Assembly: GCF_000632985.1 (NCBI RefSeq)
Contig: NZ_CP007481.1
Location: 124,001 to 188,000 of the forward strand
Reading direction: 5' to 3'
Length of the DNA stretch: 64,000 nucleotides
Origin: Neorickettsia helminthoeca str. Oregon
GTDB lineage: Bacteria; Pseudomonadota; Alphaproteobacteria; Rickettsiales; Anaplasmataceae
In this document: in pieces, positions 53,385 through 61,335 of the stretch
Position numbering within the stretch: position 1 is the stretch's first letter
How the letters are laid out: every line of letters begins with the position of its first letter
Made by a program: the position numbers and the translations under genes
Notes under the pieces: generated by a model
The model's database searches: none
What the model saw: only the letters and a program-made list of their open reading frames with translations
Told to the model about the DNA's origin: nothing

Positions 53385-54186
53385 GTGAGAAGATACCTGC
53401 GGTTCTAGTGGTTTTCATTTTTCTGTGCTCTTTCCTGGAGTCAAGCTTCGTGTTGAAGACACAAACATACTCATCTCCATGGCGAAGAGTAAAACGTGAT
53501 GCAACTTGCTGGATCACAAGGTACTTCCCTGATATGTGATAATTTACAAGTGACTCATATCCCTTGGAGTCCACGAGGAAAATTGCAGGGAGATTCGCGT
53601 TGACACTATGGAACTGCATGTAAGTAAAATGTCCGTCATCGAAGACTTTGAGTGGCTTTATGTTATCACTACCGGAAAGCTTATATTCGAAATTCAAATA
53701 ATCCTTTTTTGCAATGTCCAAGCCTGGCTCAACTCTGTCACTTCCTTGCATATCAGCCATACCTGTGTTCTGGACACTCACCGAGCTAGCGGGATATCTG
53801 AAGCGTACTTCATATGAAAGCTCCGGATCATCGATATCTTTCGCTTCCTTGCCGCGGAAGACAAAATGGTAGACCCGCTTATTTGTCAATATCGTCACAT
53901 TAGTGGTCGAGTTATCATCGGTAGGCTTTAAGAAGAGTCTATTGCCCTGCGGATTAAGCTGCCATGCAGTCGAGTCACCCATGGAAATGGTGCCTATAAT
54001 CTCCCCATCTTCGAAAACAATGCTAGACTGGTACCCAAAAAATCCTGTGTACGTATGTATAGCATTCGGATTGTATACAATCTCCTTAATTTGTGGAGTA
54101 GAGCCTAATGGATGAGGTCTCTGATCTGCAAATGCATTGGTCAAACAATAGACCACAAAGAAAAGGAAAATGCTATAATTCTTCAT
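53377..54186 (-). CDS. virB9: VirB9-like type IV secretion outer-membrane core component
   Basis: A 269-residue exported protein (signal peptide to about residue 20, ending NAFA) with the VirB9/TrbG pattern: IKEIVYNPNAIHTYTGFFGYQ and IVFEDGEIIGTISMGDSTAWQ at the N-terminus, FVFRGKEAKD in the centre, and the C-terminal KVFDDGHFTYMQFHS with LPAIFLVD that docks into the VirB7/VirB10 core. It overlaps virB8 by 14 bases. It is not near other vir genes here, so it may be the second paralogue known from Anaplasmataceae (inference). Confidence 0.9.
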   Translation of the reverse strand: MKNYSIFLFFVVYCLTNAFADQRPHPLGSTPQIKEIVYNPNAIHTYTGFFGYQSSIVFEDGEIIGTISMGDSTAWQLNPQGNRLFLKPTDDNSTTNVTILTNKRVYHFVFRGKEAKDIDDPELSYEVRFRYPASSVSVQNTGMADMQGSDRVEPGLDIAKKDYLNFEYKLSGSDNIKPLKVFDDGHFTYMQFHSVNANLPAIFLVDSKGYESLVNYHISGKYLVIQQVASRFTLRHGDEYVCVFNTKLDSRKEHRKMKTTRTAGIFSHG

Positions 54187-54823
54187 AACCGCTCACTATA
54201 AGCTCCAATGATATAATGTTTCTATGAGCTAGTAAAACATCCGTTGCTCTGAAAGCAACCCTGATTACTTTCTCCTGAATCTCTTCACCCCTGTAGAATC
54301 TTACCTTTGCTGTTGCGACTTTTCCACTACCAGTTGGGGATCTTTTAATTTGAATATCCAGCATCTTTATGTTGTGTGTCTTAATAGACTTCTCTTTTCT
54401 GCGAGACTCAAGGAATTTTTCATACACCTGATGTGAAGAATTCAACTTCACATAATTATCCTCGGGACCTTCTGTTTGTTCATTCTTCCCCCACGCTTCT
54501 ACGTACTTGGAAATCAGATATTTTTCCACTACCGTTTGCAGATCATCATTCTTCCTGTACAGATCATACAACCTTATTGGGATGCTTATCTCATTATGGA
54601 TATCGTCTGTGTACCGGATAAATGTGACACTTGTCTTGGTTGGTAGCATGGAGTATACGTTGAAACTCAGGATGCACAGAGTAGAAAAAAGTAGAGCACA
54701 AAAGATAATCAGCCAGCTACGCTCGATAAAGACATAGTAGTTCTTGGAACAATGCCAGAGTAATCCTTCCTCGTAGTATCTGCCTTGTTGGAGAAGTGCA
54801 TCTTTCAGATCTCTTTCGTGCAT
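54173..54823 (-). CDS. virB8: VirB8-like type IV secretion inner-membrane component
   Basis: A 216-residue bitopic protein: a cytoplasmic tail of about 36 residues, one helix (37-58), and a periplasmic VirB8 NTF2-like domain with RLYDLYRKNDDLQTVVEKYL and the YVEAWGKNE segment after it. VirB8 is the assembly hub of the type IV apparatus. ATG 54823 is preferred over TTG 54835. It is the first gene of the virB8-virB9-exoD run and is divergent from grpE, with 91 bases between. Confidence 0.88.
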   Translation of the reverse strand: MHERDLKDALLQQGRYYEEGLLWHCSKNYYVFIERSWLIIFCALLFSTLCILSFNVYSMLPTKTSVTFIRYTDDIHNEISIPIRLYDLYRKNDDLQTVVEKYLISKYVEAWGKNEQTEGPEDNYVKLNSSHQVYEKFLESRRKEKSIKTHNIKMLDIQIKRSPTGSGKVATAKVRFYRGEEIQEKVIRVAFRATDVLLAHRNIISLELIVSGYEEL

Positions 54824-54914
54824 GGAAAGTTTCAATTTATCGGATTCGATAATATAACCTATACTGAGCTTGTATAATAATAAAGTTAATCAAGTAGAAT
54901 TCTTGCGCACAAGT

Positions 54915-55493
54915 ATGAGTGAAAACAAATCAGACAAAGAGACAAAAAGAAATGAAGAACGTGATCCTATCTTCAAAAAGATTATTCAAGAACGCGCTCC
55001 CAAAAATGAAGAGAGTAGCGGAGCTGGATTTATCTCAGAAGAGGACTTCAAGAAGGAGGTGGACCTATGGAAAAAGAAACTCATGTATGCCCTTGCTGAG
55101 CAGGAAAATCTGAAAAAGAACGTCGCTAGAGAAATAGAAAAGACTCGTGATTTTGCTATTTCGGATCTCGCTAAAGAGATACTCACGAGTGTTGAGAGTC
55201 TTGAGAAAGCAGTTGCCCATATGGTGGAAAACAAAATAGAGGGTCCATTGCTTGAGGGGTCGAAGCTCACACTGGAGGCGATCTTCTCAGCACTCAAGAA
55301 AGGTGGTGTCGAAAAAATTGAAGCAAAGGGTGTATTATTCGATCACAACGTGCATCAAGCAGTGAGCACGGTGAAAAATGATGAGTTGCCTAATAATACT
55401 GTGTTCGAGGTGCTGCAGGATGGCTATATAATAAAGGGACGTCTACTGCGTCCAGCAATTGTAGTGGTGGTGGAAAATGGTTGCTCAAGTTGA
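54915..55493 (+). CDS. grpE: GrpE, nucleotide exchange factor of DnaK
   Basis: A 192-residue co-chaperone that releases ADP from DnaK. The charged N-terminal part precedes a long coiled-coil helix (FKKEVDLWKKKLMYALAEQE) and the beta domain with GVLFDHNVHQAVSTV and the classical end GRLLRPAIVVVVENG. ATG 54915 is preferred over TTG 54870, which overlaps a TATAAT-like box at 54873-54878. Its 3' end, including the stop, lies inside a 56-base block whose diverged copy begins trpS. Confidence 0.94.
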   Translation: MSENKSDKETKRNEERDPIFKKIIQERAPKNEESSGAGFISEEDFKKEVDLWKKKLMYALAEQENLKKNVAREIEKTRDFAISDLAKEILTSVESLEKAVAHMVENKIEGPLLEGSKLTLEAIFSALKKGGVEKIEAKGVLFDHNVHQAVSTVKNDELPNNTVFEVLQDGYIIKGRLLRPAIVVVVENGCSS

Positions 55494-55502
55494 CAAAATT
55501 GA
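55447..55502 (+). repeat. 56-base direct repeat, copy 1 (3' end of grpE)
   Basis: Matches 55551-55606 at 47 of 56 positions without gaps; offset 104 bases. In this copy the sequence encodes the conserved GrpE tail. It also holds an out-of-frame ATG (55477) aligned with the trpS ATG, opening a 14-codon frame that stops before trpS. Confidence 0.93.
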
Positions 55503-55550
55503 GTGCATAATAGGAAACTAACAAGTTCAATTTAATGAGAAAGCATCTAA

Positions 55551-55606
55551 TGCGTTCGATAGTTGTAGTGGTGGTAAAAAATGGTTAATCAAGTTGACAA
55601 AATTGA
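55551..55606 (+). repeat. 56-base direct repeat, copy 2 (5' end of trpS)
   Basis: Diverged copy of the grpE 3' end. It supplies the trpS ATG at 55581, its upstream region and codons for the first eight residues plus part of the ninth. Because GrpE needs its conserved tail, copy 1 is taken as the source. Confidence 0.93.
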
Positions 55607-56579
55607 TAAAATTGTTCTTTCAGCTGTGCAGCCTACTGGCTCCGTGCACCTTGGTAACTTGTTCGGCGCTATTGATTTGTGGGTAGATCTGCAGTCGAAG
55701 TATAAAACGAAGTTCTACTGTATAGCTGATTTGCACTCTTTGGATGGAGGTGGAGCAGCAGATACTGCTAGACTTTCAGTGGAGGTGGCATGTATATACA
55801 TCGCTTGCGGAATAGACCCGACTGACTCGCATATATTTGTGCAGTCACATATACCTCAACACGCGGAGCTCTGCTGGTTGTTGAGCTGTATCACGCCAAC
55901 CGGTTGGCTCAATAGAATGACTCAGTATAAGGAAAAGTCTGCTGCCAGAGAGAGTACGATGCTTTCTTTGTATTCATACCCAGTGCTGATGGCTGCTGAT
56001 ATACTTCTGTATAATGCTGAACTCATTCCTGTAGGTGATGATCAAAGTCAGCATGTCGAACTCGTCAGGGATATAGCAGCACGCTTTAACCAATTATACG
56101 GAGTAGATCATTTGACTCTTCCGGCTACACTCAAATGTGAGCTTGTCACAAGAGTAATGGGTTTGAGGGATCCGACGAAAAAAATGAGTAAGTCTGATCC
56201 AGCTGATTTTTCCAGGATCAATCTATCGGATTCAAAAGATTTGATCGCTGAGAAAATAAATGCTGCAAAAACAGATTCCATAATGGGTTTCTCAGTCGAA
56301 AACATAGAGGATAGACCTGAAGCATCGAATCTACTTAGGATGGCCTCTTATCTCAGTGGGATCCCTATTGAGAAGCTTTGTTCCGACCTGAAAACTTTTG
56401 CTGAACTGAAATCCTTACTCATTGATCTTCTAGTAGCAAGACTCTCGCCGATCCAGGAAAGAATGCAGAATCTCGAAAGGGAAACTGTGAGCAAGATATT
56501 AAGAGACTCCGCCGATGTCGTAAGAGAAATAGCCGCTGCAAATCTGGATGAAATAAAAAGAATAATGCAGGTCAGCTAA
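55581..56579 (+). CDS. trpS: Tryptophanyl-tRNA synthetase
   Basis: Class I synthetase charging tRNA-Trp. The 332 residues contain the HIGH-type motif PTGSVHLGN (18-26) and KMSKS near 199. The first ten residues (MVNQVDKIDK) precede the normal family start, which begins at about IVLSAVQPTG, and nearly all of them come from the duplicated grpE tail read in another frame. No T-box or leader peptide is seen, as expected outside Firmicutes. Confidence 0.94.
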   Translation: MVNQVDKIDKIVLSAVQPTGSVHLGNLFGAIDLWVDLQSKYKTKFYCIADLHSLDGGGAADTARLSVEVACIYIACGIDPTDSHIFVQSHIPQHAELCWLLSCITPTGWLNRMTQYKEKSAARESTMLSLYSYPVLMAADILLYNAELIPVGDDQSQHVELVRDIAARFNQLYGVDHLTLPATLKCELVTRVMGLRDPTKKMSKSDPADFSRINLSDSKDLIAEKINAAKTDSIMGFSVENIEDRPEASNLLRMASYLSGIPIEKLCSDLKTFAELKSLLIDLLVARLSPIQERMQNLERETVSKILRDSADVVREIAAANLDEIKRIMQVS

Positions 56580-56609
56580 AAATGTATTGGTGCTTCTCGT
56601 AGCTGTTTG

Positions 56610-56638
56610 TTGCCGTGTGATGAAATCGATGTTACTAT
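56610..56638 (+). promoter_or_regulatory. Candidate promoter of rpmI-rplT-pheS
   Basis: TTGCCG (56610-56615), a 17-base spacer and TACTAT (56633-56638), 21 bases before rpmI. Confidence 0.4.
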
Positions 56639-56659
56639 TCCCGCGTGGGGTTTTGAAAG

Positions 56660-56860
56660 ATGCCTAAATTAAAAACCAATTCTAGCGCGAAAAAAAGATT
56701 CAAAGTGACTGCTGCCGGTAAGGTCATGGTTACCCAGTCCGGTAAGCGTCACAACATGCGCAAACGAAACAAGAGGATGCTTCTTGCTCAGAAGGGTCGA
56801 GTTCTCATTACCAAGAGCAAAATGCGGCTGATGAGAAGTGTCATGCCGTACAGTTTTTAG
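56660..56860 (+). CDS. rpmI: Ribosomal protein L35
   Basis: A 66-residue, very basic 50S protein. It begins [20 protein letters not shown], the universal L35 start, and ends with [13 protein letters not shown]. It is followed by rplT after 12 bases. infC, which usually leads this operon, is not here; trpS is upstream. Confidence 0.96.
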   Translation: MPKLKTNSSAKKRFKVTAAGKVMVTQSGKRHNMRKRNKRMLLAQKGRVLITKSKMRLMRSVMPYSF

Positions 56861-56872
56861 TCGGAGGAGTAA

Positions 56873-57226
56873 ATGGCGCGAGTGAAAAGAGGTGTACAAG
56901 TCAGGCAGCGTCACAAAAAGGTGATCAAGCAGGCTAAAGGGTTTCATGGTAGGTCGAAAAATTGCTATAGGATAGCTCTGCGTAGATTAGAGAAGTCTTG
57001 GCAGTATGCCTACCGTGATAGAAGGGTCAGAAAACGTGATTTCCGTAGCCTGTGGATCCAGAGGATAAATGCCGCTGTCAGATCTTGTGGTATGGTTTAC
57101 TCGACCTTCATGAAGGGCCTAAAGGATGCTGGGATCGATATTAATAGAAAAATGCTCTCGGAGCTTGCCATAACGCAGCCCGATGCTTTCGGGGAAATAG
57201 TAAATAAGAGTAGAGCTACTTTCTAG
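56873..57226 (+). CDS. rplT: Ribosomal protein L20
   Basis: A 117-residue 50S assembly protein with the classical [17 protein letters not shown] start and [13 protein letters not shown]. In many bacteria L20 represses its own operon by binding the leader RNA; the leader before rpmI here is short, about 80 bases from trpS, and no matching fold was identified. pheS follows after 2 bases. Confidence 0.97.
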   Translation: MARVKRGVQVRQRHKKVIKQAKGFHGRSKNCYRIALRRLEKSWQYAYRDRRVRKRDFRSLWIQRINAAVRSCGMVYSTFMKGLKDAGIDINRKMLSELAITQPDAFGEIVNKSRATF

Positions 57227-57228
57227 AT

Positions 57229-58203
57229 GTGGACGTGGATCTGAGTGTACTTAGGGAACGCTTCAGTGCAAAGTTGGCTGAAGCTTCCTCTGCTGAAAGT
57301 CTCCGCCAGCTCAGGATCGAGTACCTATCCAGAAATGGACTAATTAAACAGGGTCTGGCTTCAGTCATGAAGGATGGCGTTGATCCTGCCGGTGTGCAGT
57401 CTTGGAATGCTTTTCTCAGGGATGCCAGTGCAGCCATAACAGAAAAACAGAATCTCGTCCATTGCGTCGAATTGGAGCGAAGGCTCAGTGCAGAAGCCAT
57501 AGACGTTACCTATCCTGCAAGACCAGCTTCCCTGGGTGTCGAGCATCCGCTCTGTAAGGTCATCGATTCAACAAGAAGGATCCTCACTGCACTCGGCATG
57601 GAATATGTCGAGGGTCCAGAAATCGAAGATGAGTACCATGTCTTTGATGCACTTAATACTCCAACACACCATCCATCAAGGCAGATGCAGGATAGTTTCT
57701 ACTTGTGCGATCCCGCTAGGCTTTTACGTACACATACTTCTTCCGTCCAGATACGTGCTATGGAAGGTAGTAGACCACCTTTCTATATTTTTTCTCTGGG
57801 TAAGGTCTACAGAAATGATTGGGATGCTACTCATACGCCGATGTTTCATCAAGTTGAAGTTCTTTGTGTGGATGTAGGTATCAATATGTCGCATATGAAA
57901 TATTGCGTTTCTTTTTTCCTCGAACAGCTTTTTGGCTCGATTGAGGTGAGAATGAGACCAAGTTATTTCCCATTTACTGAACCTTCAGCTGAAGTCGATA
58001 TAAAGGATAAAAATGGCAATTGGCTGGAAGTCATGGGTTGTGGCATGGTGCACCCTAATGTTCTGAGTAAGGTCGATATATCACCGAATGAGTATACAGG
58101 CTTTGCTTTTGGTGCCGGGTTGGAAAGGTTGACAATGTTGCGTTATGATATTCGCGATTTACGCAATCTTTATCTCAATGATTTGAGGTGGAAAGTGATC
58201 TAG
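57229..58203 (+). CDS. pheS: Phenylalanyl-tRNA synthetase alpha subunit
   Basis: Catalytic subunit of the heterotetramer. It has 324 residues: an N-terminal coiled coil (about 1-90), then the class II core with EGPEIEDEYHVFDALNTP, LRTHTSSVQIR, the RNDWDATHTPMFHQVE motif 2 region, and motif 3 GAGLERLTMLRY. The start is GTG 57229; an ATG two bases earlier is in another frame and stops at once. pheT, its obligate partner, does not follow and must be elsewhere. Confidence 0.94.
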   Translation: MDVDLSVLRERFSAKLAEASSAESLRQLRIEYLSRNGLIKQGLASVMKDGVDPAGVQSWNAFLRDASAAITEKQNLVHCVELERRLSAEAIDVTYPARPASLGVEHPLCKVIDSTRRILTALGMEYVEGPEIEDEYHVFDALNTPTHHPSRQMQDSFYLCDPARLLRTHTSSVQIRAMEGSRPPFYIFSLGKVYRNDWDATHTPMFHQVEVLCVDVGINMSHMKYCVSFFLEQLFGSIEVRMRPSYFPFTEPSAEVDIKDKNGNWLEVMGCGMVHPNVLSKVDISPNEYTGFAFGAGLERLTMLRYDIRDLRNLYLNDLRWKVI

Positions 58204-58248
58204 GAGTGATGTTTTGCGCTGTAAGTATAGGACGTTATTTTTGATCTA

Positions 58249-58689
58249 ATGAGGATTTCTATAGGTGTTGACCATGCCGGGTTTAATCTTAAGAGTTCTT
58301 TGTTAGCCTTTTTCAAAGAGAAGGGTTGGGCGTTGCTCGATAGGGGTGCCCATTGTTCTGGTATCTCTGATTATCCTGACTTTGCCAAGGCTGTAGCCAT
58401 GGATGTGGCTGAAGGTAATGTGGATTTTGGTATCTTGATTTGTGGATCTGGCATCGGTATGAGCATAGTAGCAAATCGATATAAGAAGGTCAGGGCTGCA
58501 CTATGTGGGGATGTCCAGAGTGCAAAGCTGGCTAGGGAGCATAATGATGCAAATATCCTGTGTTTATCAGGGCGGTCGCTCACCGTAGCTGAGTGCTTTG
58601 AAATTGTACAGGTCTTTATAGATAGTAAATTCAGTTTTGAGGACCGTCATAAGCAGAGAATAGAGAAAATTGATAAAGGAGAAAGCTAA
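58249..58689 (+). CDS. rpiB: Ribose-5-phosphate isomerase B
   Basis: Interconverts ribose-5-P and ribulose-5-P in the non-oxidative pentose phosphate pathway, supplying PRPP for nucleotides. It has 146 residues, with VDHAGF (Asp8, His9) and catalytic Cys65 in [11 protein letters not shown]. Its stop shares one base with the glyA start (TAATG), giving tight coupling; rpiB-glyA is a common alphaproteobacterial pair. Confidence 0.93.
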   Translation: MRISIGVDHAGFNLKSSLLAFFKEKGWALLDRGAHCSGISDYPDFAKAVAMDVAEGNVDFGILICGSGIGMSIVANRYKKVRAALCGDVQSAKLAREHNDANILCLSGRSLTVAECFEIVQVFIDSKFSFEDRHKQRIEKIDKGES

Positions 58690-59930
58690 TGTTTTTTGAA
58701 GCTAAAATTTCTACAATCGATCCACAGGTTAGTGAGATCATTAAAAAAGAGGCGAATAGACAAAGGAGTGGAATACAGCTTATTGCATCGGAGAATTTTG
58801 CTAGTGCTGCAGTCTTGGAAGCACAGGGTTCCGTTTTTACGAATAAATATGCGGAAGGTTATCCTGGGAAAAGATATTATTGTGGCTGCGAATATGCTGA
58901 TCAGGTAGAGCGTCTAGCAATAGAGAGAATATGTAAGTTGTTTAATTCTTCCTATGCTAATGTTCAGCCGCATTCCGGTTCTCAGGCGAACCAGGCTGTG
59001 TTCTTTAGCCTCCTTAAACCTGGGGATACTATTCTGGGTTTTTCACTTGCTTCCGGGGGGCATCTTACGCACGGGTCAAGTGTGAATCTCTCAGGGAAGT
59101 GGTTCAATGCTATCCACTACACAGTCAGGAGAGATGATTTTGAGATAGATATGGATGAAGTTCGTGAATTAGCGAAAAAGCATTCTCCAAAACTGATTAT
59201 TGCAGGTGCTTCTGCATACGCGAAAAAAATGGATTTTCCTTTGTTCCGTGAGATTGCTGATGAGGTTGGAGCATATCTTCTTGCTGATATGGCTCACTAT
59301 GCTGGACTCATAGCTGCTGGTGAATATCCATCACCTTTCCCATATGTAGATATTATGACCTCCACTACCCACAAGACTCTGCGTGGACCAAGAGGTGCAA
59401 TCATCCTGACCAACAGTGAAGAACTGATAAAAAAGATAAATTCTGCTATTTTTCCTGGATTACAAGGTGGACCTCAAATGCATGCTATAGCAGCAAAAGC
59501 TGTTGCTTTTGGTGAAGCGCTTGCACCTGAGTTCAAAGACTATATTAGGAACGTCATAAAAAATGCGAAGGTTCTCGCTAAAGCCCTGGAAGATAGAGGT
59601 TTCGTGATACTTTCTGGTGGAACCGAAACGCATATCGTGATGGTCGATCTCAGGACACTTAATCTAAAAGGTAATACAAGTGCAGCCAAACTTGAGAGTG
59701 CCGGCATCATCTGTAATAAGAATGCTATTCCATTTGATGAAGAAAAGCCGTTTGTGACGTCCGGTTTGAGATTTGGAAGTCCAGCCGAGACTACCCGGGG
59801 CATGCGTGAAACGGAATTCTCACAGATCGGGGAAATGATAGCCGATCTGCTCAGTGAAAAAATTAGTGTAGATGAAGCAAAGGTAGCTATTGAGGAACTC
59901 ACTAAGAAATATGATTTCTACAACACCTAA
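58689..59930 (+). CDS. glyA: Serine hydroxymethyltransferase
   Basis: PLP enzyme converting Ser and tetrahydrofolate to Gly and methylene-tetrahydrofolate. It has 413 residues with the start block [36 protein letters not shown], and the PLP lysine in [13 protein letters not shown] (near 228). Its products feed ThyX and purine synthesis, both encoded in this window, and glutathione synthesis through glycine. Confidence 0.96.
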   Translation: MFFEAKISTIDPQVSEIIKKEANRQRSGIQLIASENFASAAVLEAQGSVFTNKYAEGYPGKRYYCGCEYADQVERLAIERICKLFNSSYANVQPHSGSQANQAVFFSLLKPGDTILGFSLASGGHLTHGSSVNLSGKWFNAIHYTVRRDDFEIDMDEVRELAKKHSPKLIIAGASAYAKKMDFPLFREIADEVGAYLLADMAHYAGLIAAGEYPSPFPYVDIMTSTTHKTLRGPRGAIILTNSEELIKKINSAIFPGLQGGPQMHAIAAKAVAFGEALAPEFKDYIRNVIKNAKVLAKALEDRGFVILSGGTETHIVMVDLRTLNLKGNTSAAKLESAGIICNKNAIPFDEEKPFVTSGLRFGSPAETTRGMRETEFSQIGEMIADLLSEKISVDEAKVAIEELTKKYDFYNT

Positions 59931-59954
59931 CCACTGAAGAACTGTCCTCAGTGG
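59931..59954. terminator. Hairpin between convergent glyA and the Tyr/Gln-rich gene
   Basis: CCACTGA (59931-59937) pairs with TCAGTGG (59948-59954), and two further inner pairs are possible around an actg loop. There is no strong T tract. It starts at the base after the glyA stop and may terminate both genes. Confidence 0.45.
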
Positions 59955-59975
59955 ATTATTGCGGTACTGGAATCT

Positions 59976-60401
59976 TTAAGCAGCTTCAGTAGTATCAGCT
60001 GTGTCTTTGTGCTTTCTGTGAGCCTCAATAAACTGTAGTATGATGCTCTCTAAAAGCTCTGGATCTGTTGTGCAGTACATATTTATTACTGGTTCTTGTG
60101 TCCCCTGGATAACATCAGATTTTTTATCTTGTAAGAGCGAAGTACGATCTTGTACTGCGTCTTTCGAGTTATAATATTCTTGATGTTCGTATTGATTGTA
60201 TGATGGTTGTGCTTGCTGGTACATATCGAAGTCTGTGGCGTTATAGAATCTCGGGACGTATTTCTCTGTGTAGCTTTCTATATCGTCTGCCAGATCAGAT
60301 TGAAATTCATTAATTGTATTTCCGACCATACCCATGGATGACCCAAGTCCCATAAGTAATTCTGAAGCGTTGTTTAAATCTAGGAATTCAGTGATAGACA
60401 T
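59976..60401 (-). CDS. Tyr/Gln-rich hypothetical protein, candidate secreted effector
   Basis: A 141-residue soluble, acidic protein with no signal peptide or helix long enough for a membrane. The N-terminus MSITEFLDLNNASELLMGLG is followed by Gly/Met-rich sequence, then a stretch dense in Tyr, Gln and Asn (about 55-80), and a charged C-terminal helix. I recognise no family. The promoter region (60402-60548) is very AT-rich. Low-complexity, lineage-specific soluble proteins are a typical class of type IV effectors, but nothing here proves secretion. ATG 60401 is preferred over TTG 60413. Confidence 0.6.
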   Translation of the reverse strand: MSITEFLDLNNASELLMGLGSSMGMVGNTINEFQSDLADDIESYTEKYVPRFYNATDFDMYQQAQPSYNQYEHQEYYNSKDAVQDRTSLLQDKKSDVIQGTQEPVINMYCTTDPELLESIILQFIEAHRKHKDTADTTEAA

Positions 60402-60548
60402 GTGTTTTTTCAATATAAATGTAATACTAGCAGAGATATATTAAAAACCTATAAATGAAAACACGTATATAAAAATAATTCAAAATTTAATATTTCACCT
60501 ATTCTTCCTGTATCTTTCTGTTGGGTGCAGTTATATTCAGGGTCGTTT

Positions 60549-61169
60549 ATGTTGAATAAAAAACTTCTTTATATTCTCTCTCCGAATCGATTTCTGAGAG
60601 TGAAGGAATTCATTGCATTGGAACGGATCTTCCGGGAATTTTCTGCATATTTGTACGCGTTTCAGTTGCGTATCAAAGACAGAGAAAGTCTTATGAAGGC
60701 AATTCCAACATTCTTAGTACTCTGTAAAGAATATATGATCCCACTAGTCATTAATGATTTTCCGGATTTAGTTACTGAATTCAATGCCGATGGGGTGCAC
60801 ATCGGTGAGAGTGATAGTATCTTCGAAGATTGCAGGTCTCTTCTTCCCAAAGAAAAAATTATCGGTGTGAGTTGCTATGCCGATGTCGGAAAAGCTGAAA
60901 TGTATAAATCCGCTAGTTATGTTTCGTTCGGATGTTTTTTTGAGAGTGCCACTAAGCCAAACCCAGTTGCTAGAGCCACAGTTACGGTCCTGGAAGAATG
61001 GAAGAGTCTTGGTTACCAAACGCCCTGCGTTTGCATTGGGGGGATCAATAATGACAATTTTATGAGCCTGATTCATGCCGGTGCTGATATAGTTGCAATT
61101 TCAGGATACTTGTGGGAATCCGCCTCTCCATACGAGAGGTTCATTGAATTAATCCGCGAACTTCAATGA
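60549..61169 (+). CDS. thiE: Thiamine-phosphate synthase
   Basis: A 206-residue TIM-barrel enzyme joining HMP-PP and HET-P. Recognisable are LVINDFPDLVTEFNADGVHIG, GVSCYADVGKAEMYKSASYV, GCFFESATKPNP and CIGGINNDN, all in family order. ATG 60549 is preferred over GTG 60525. No TPP riboswitch is seen upstream. The sequence is rather divergent, and no other thiamine gene is nearby. Confidence 0.8.
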   Translation: MLNKKLLYILSPNRFLRVKEFIALERIFREFSAYLYAFQLRIKDRESLMKAIPTFLVLCKEYMIPLVINDFPDLVTEFNADGVHIGESDSIFEDCRSLLPKEKIIGVSCYADVGKAEMYKSASYVSFGCFFESATKPNPVARATVTVLEEWKSLGYQTPCVCIGGINNDNFMSLIHAGADIVAISGYLWESASPYERFIELIRELQ

Positions 61170-61335
61170 AGTCTAAATATCCTATTTACTGTCCAGAGTC
61201 CTATGCAAGGTGAGTTCATCTATGATTCCTGTATTCATGAAAAAGATCCCGTTTAGCGCGAGTCTTGATTTGAGTAGATTTTTGTACAAACTCTGCTGAT
61301 ATTGAGCTACAATCATAGAGAGATTTCCGAGAAAG

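Noticed and set aside
60402-60548. TPP riboswitch before thiE
   Set aside because: No CTGAGA-type conserved core; the region is simply AT-rich.
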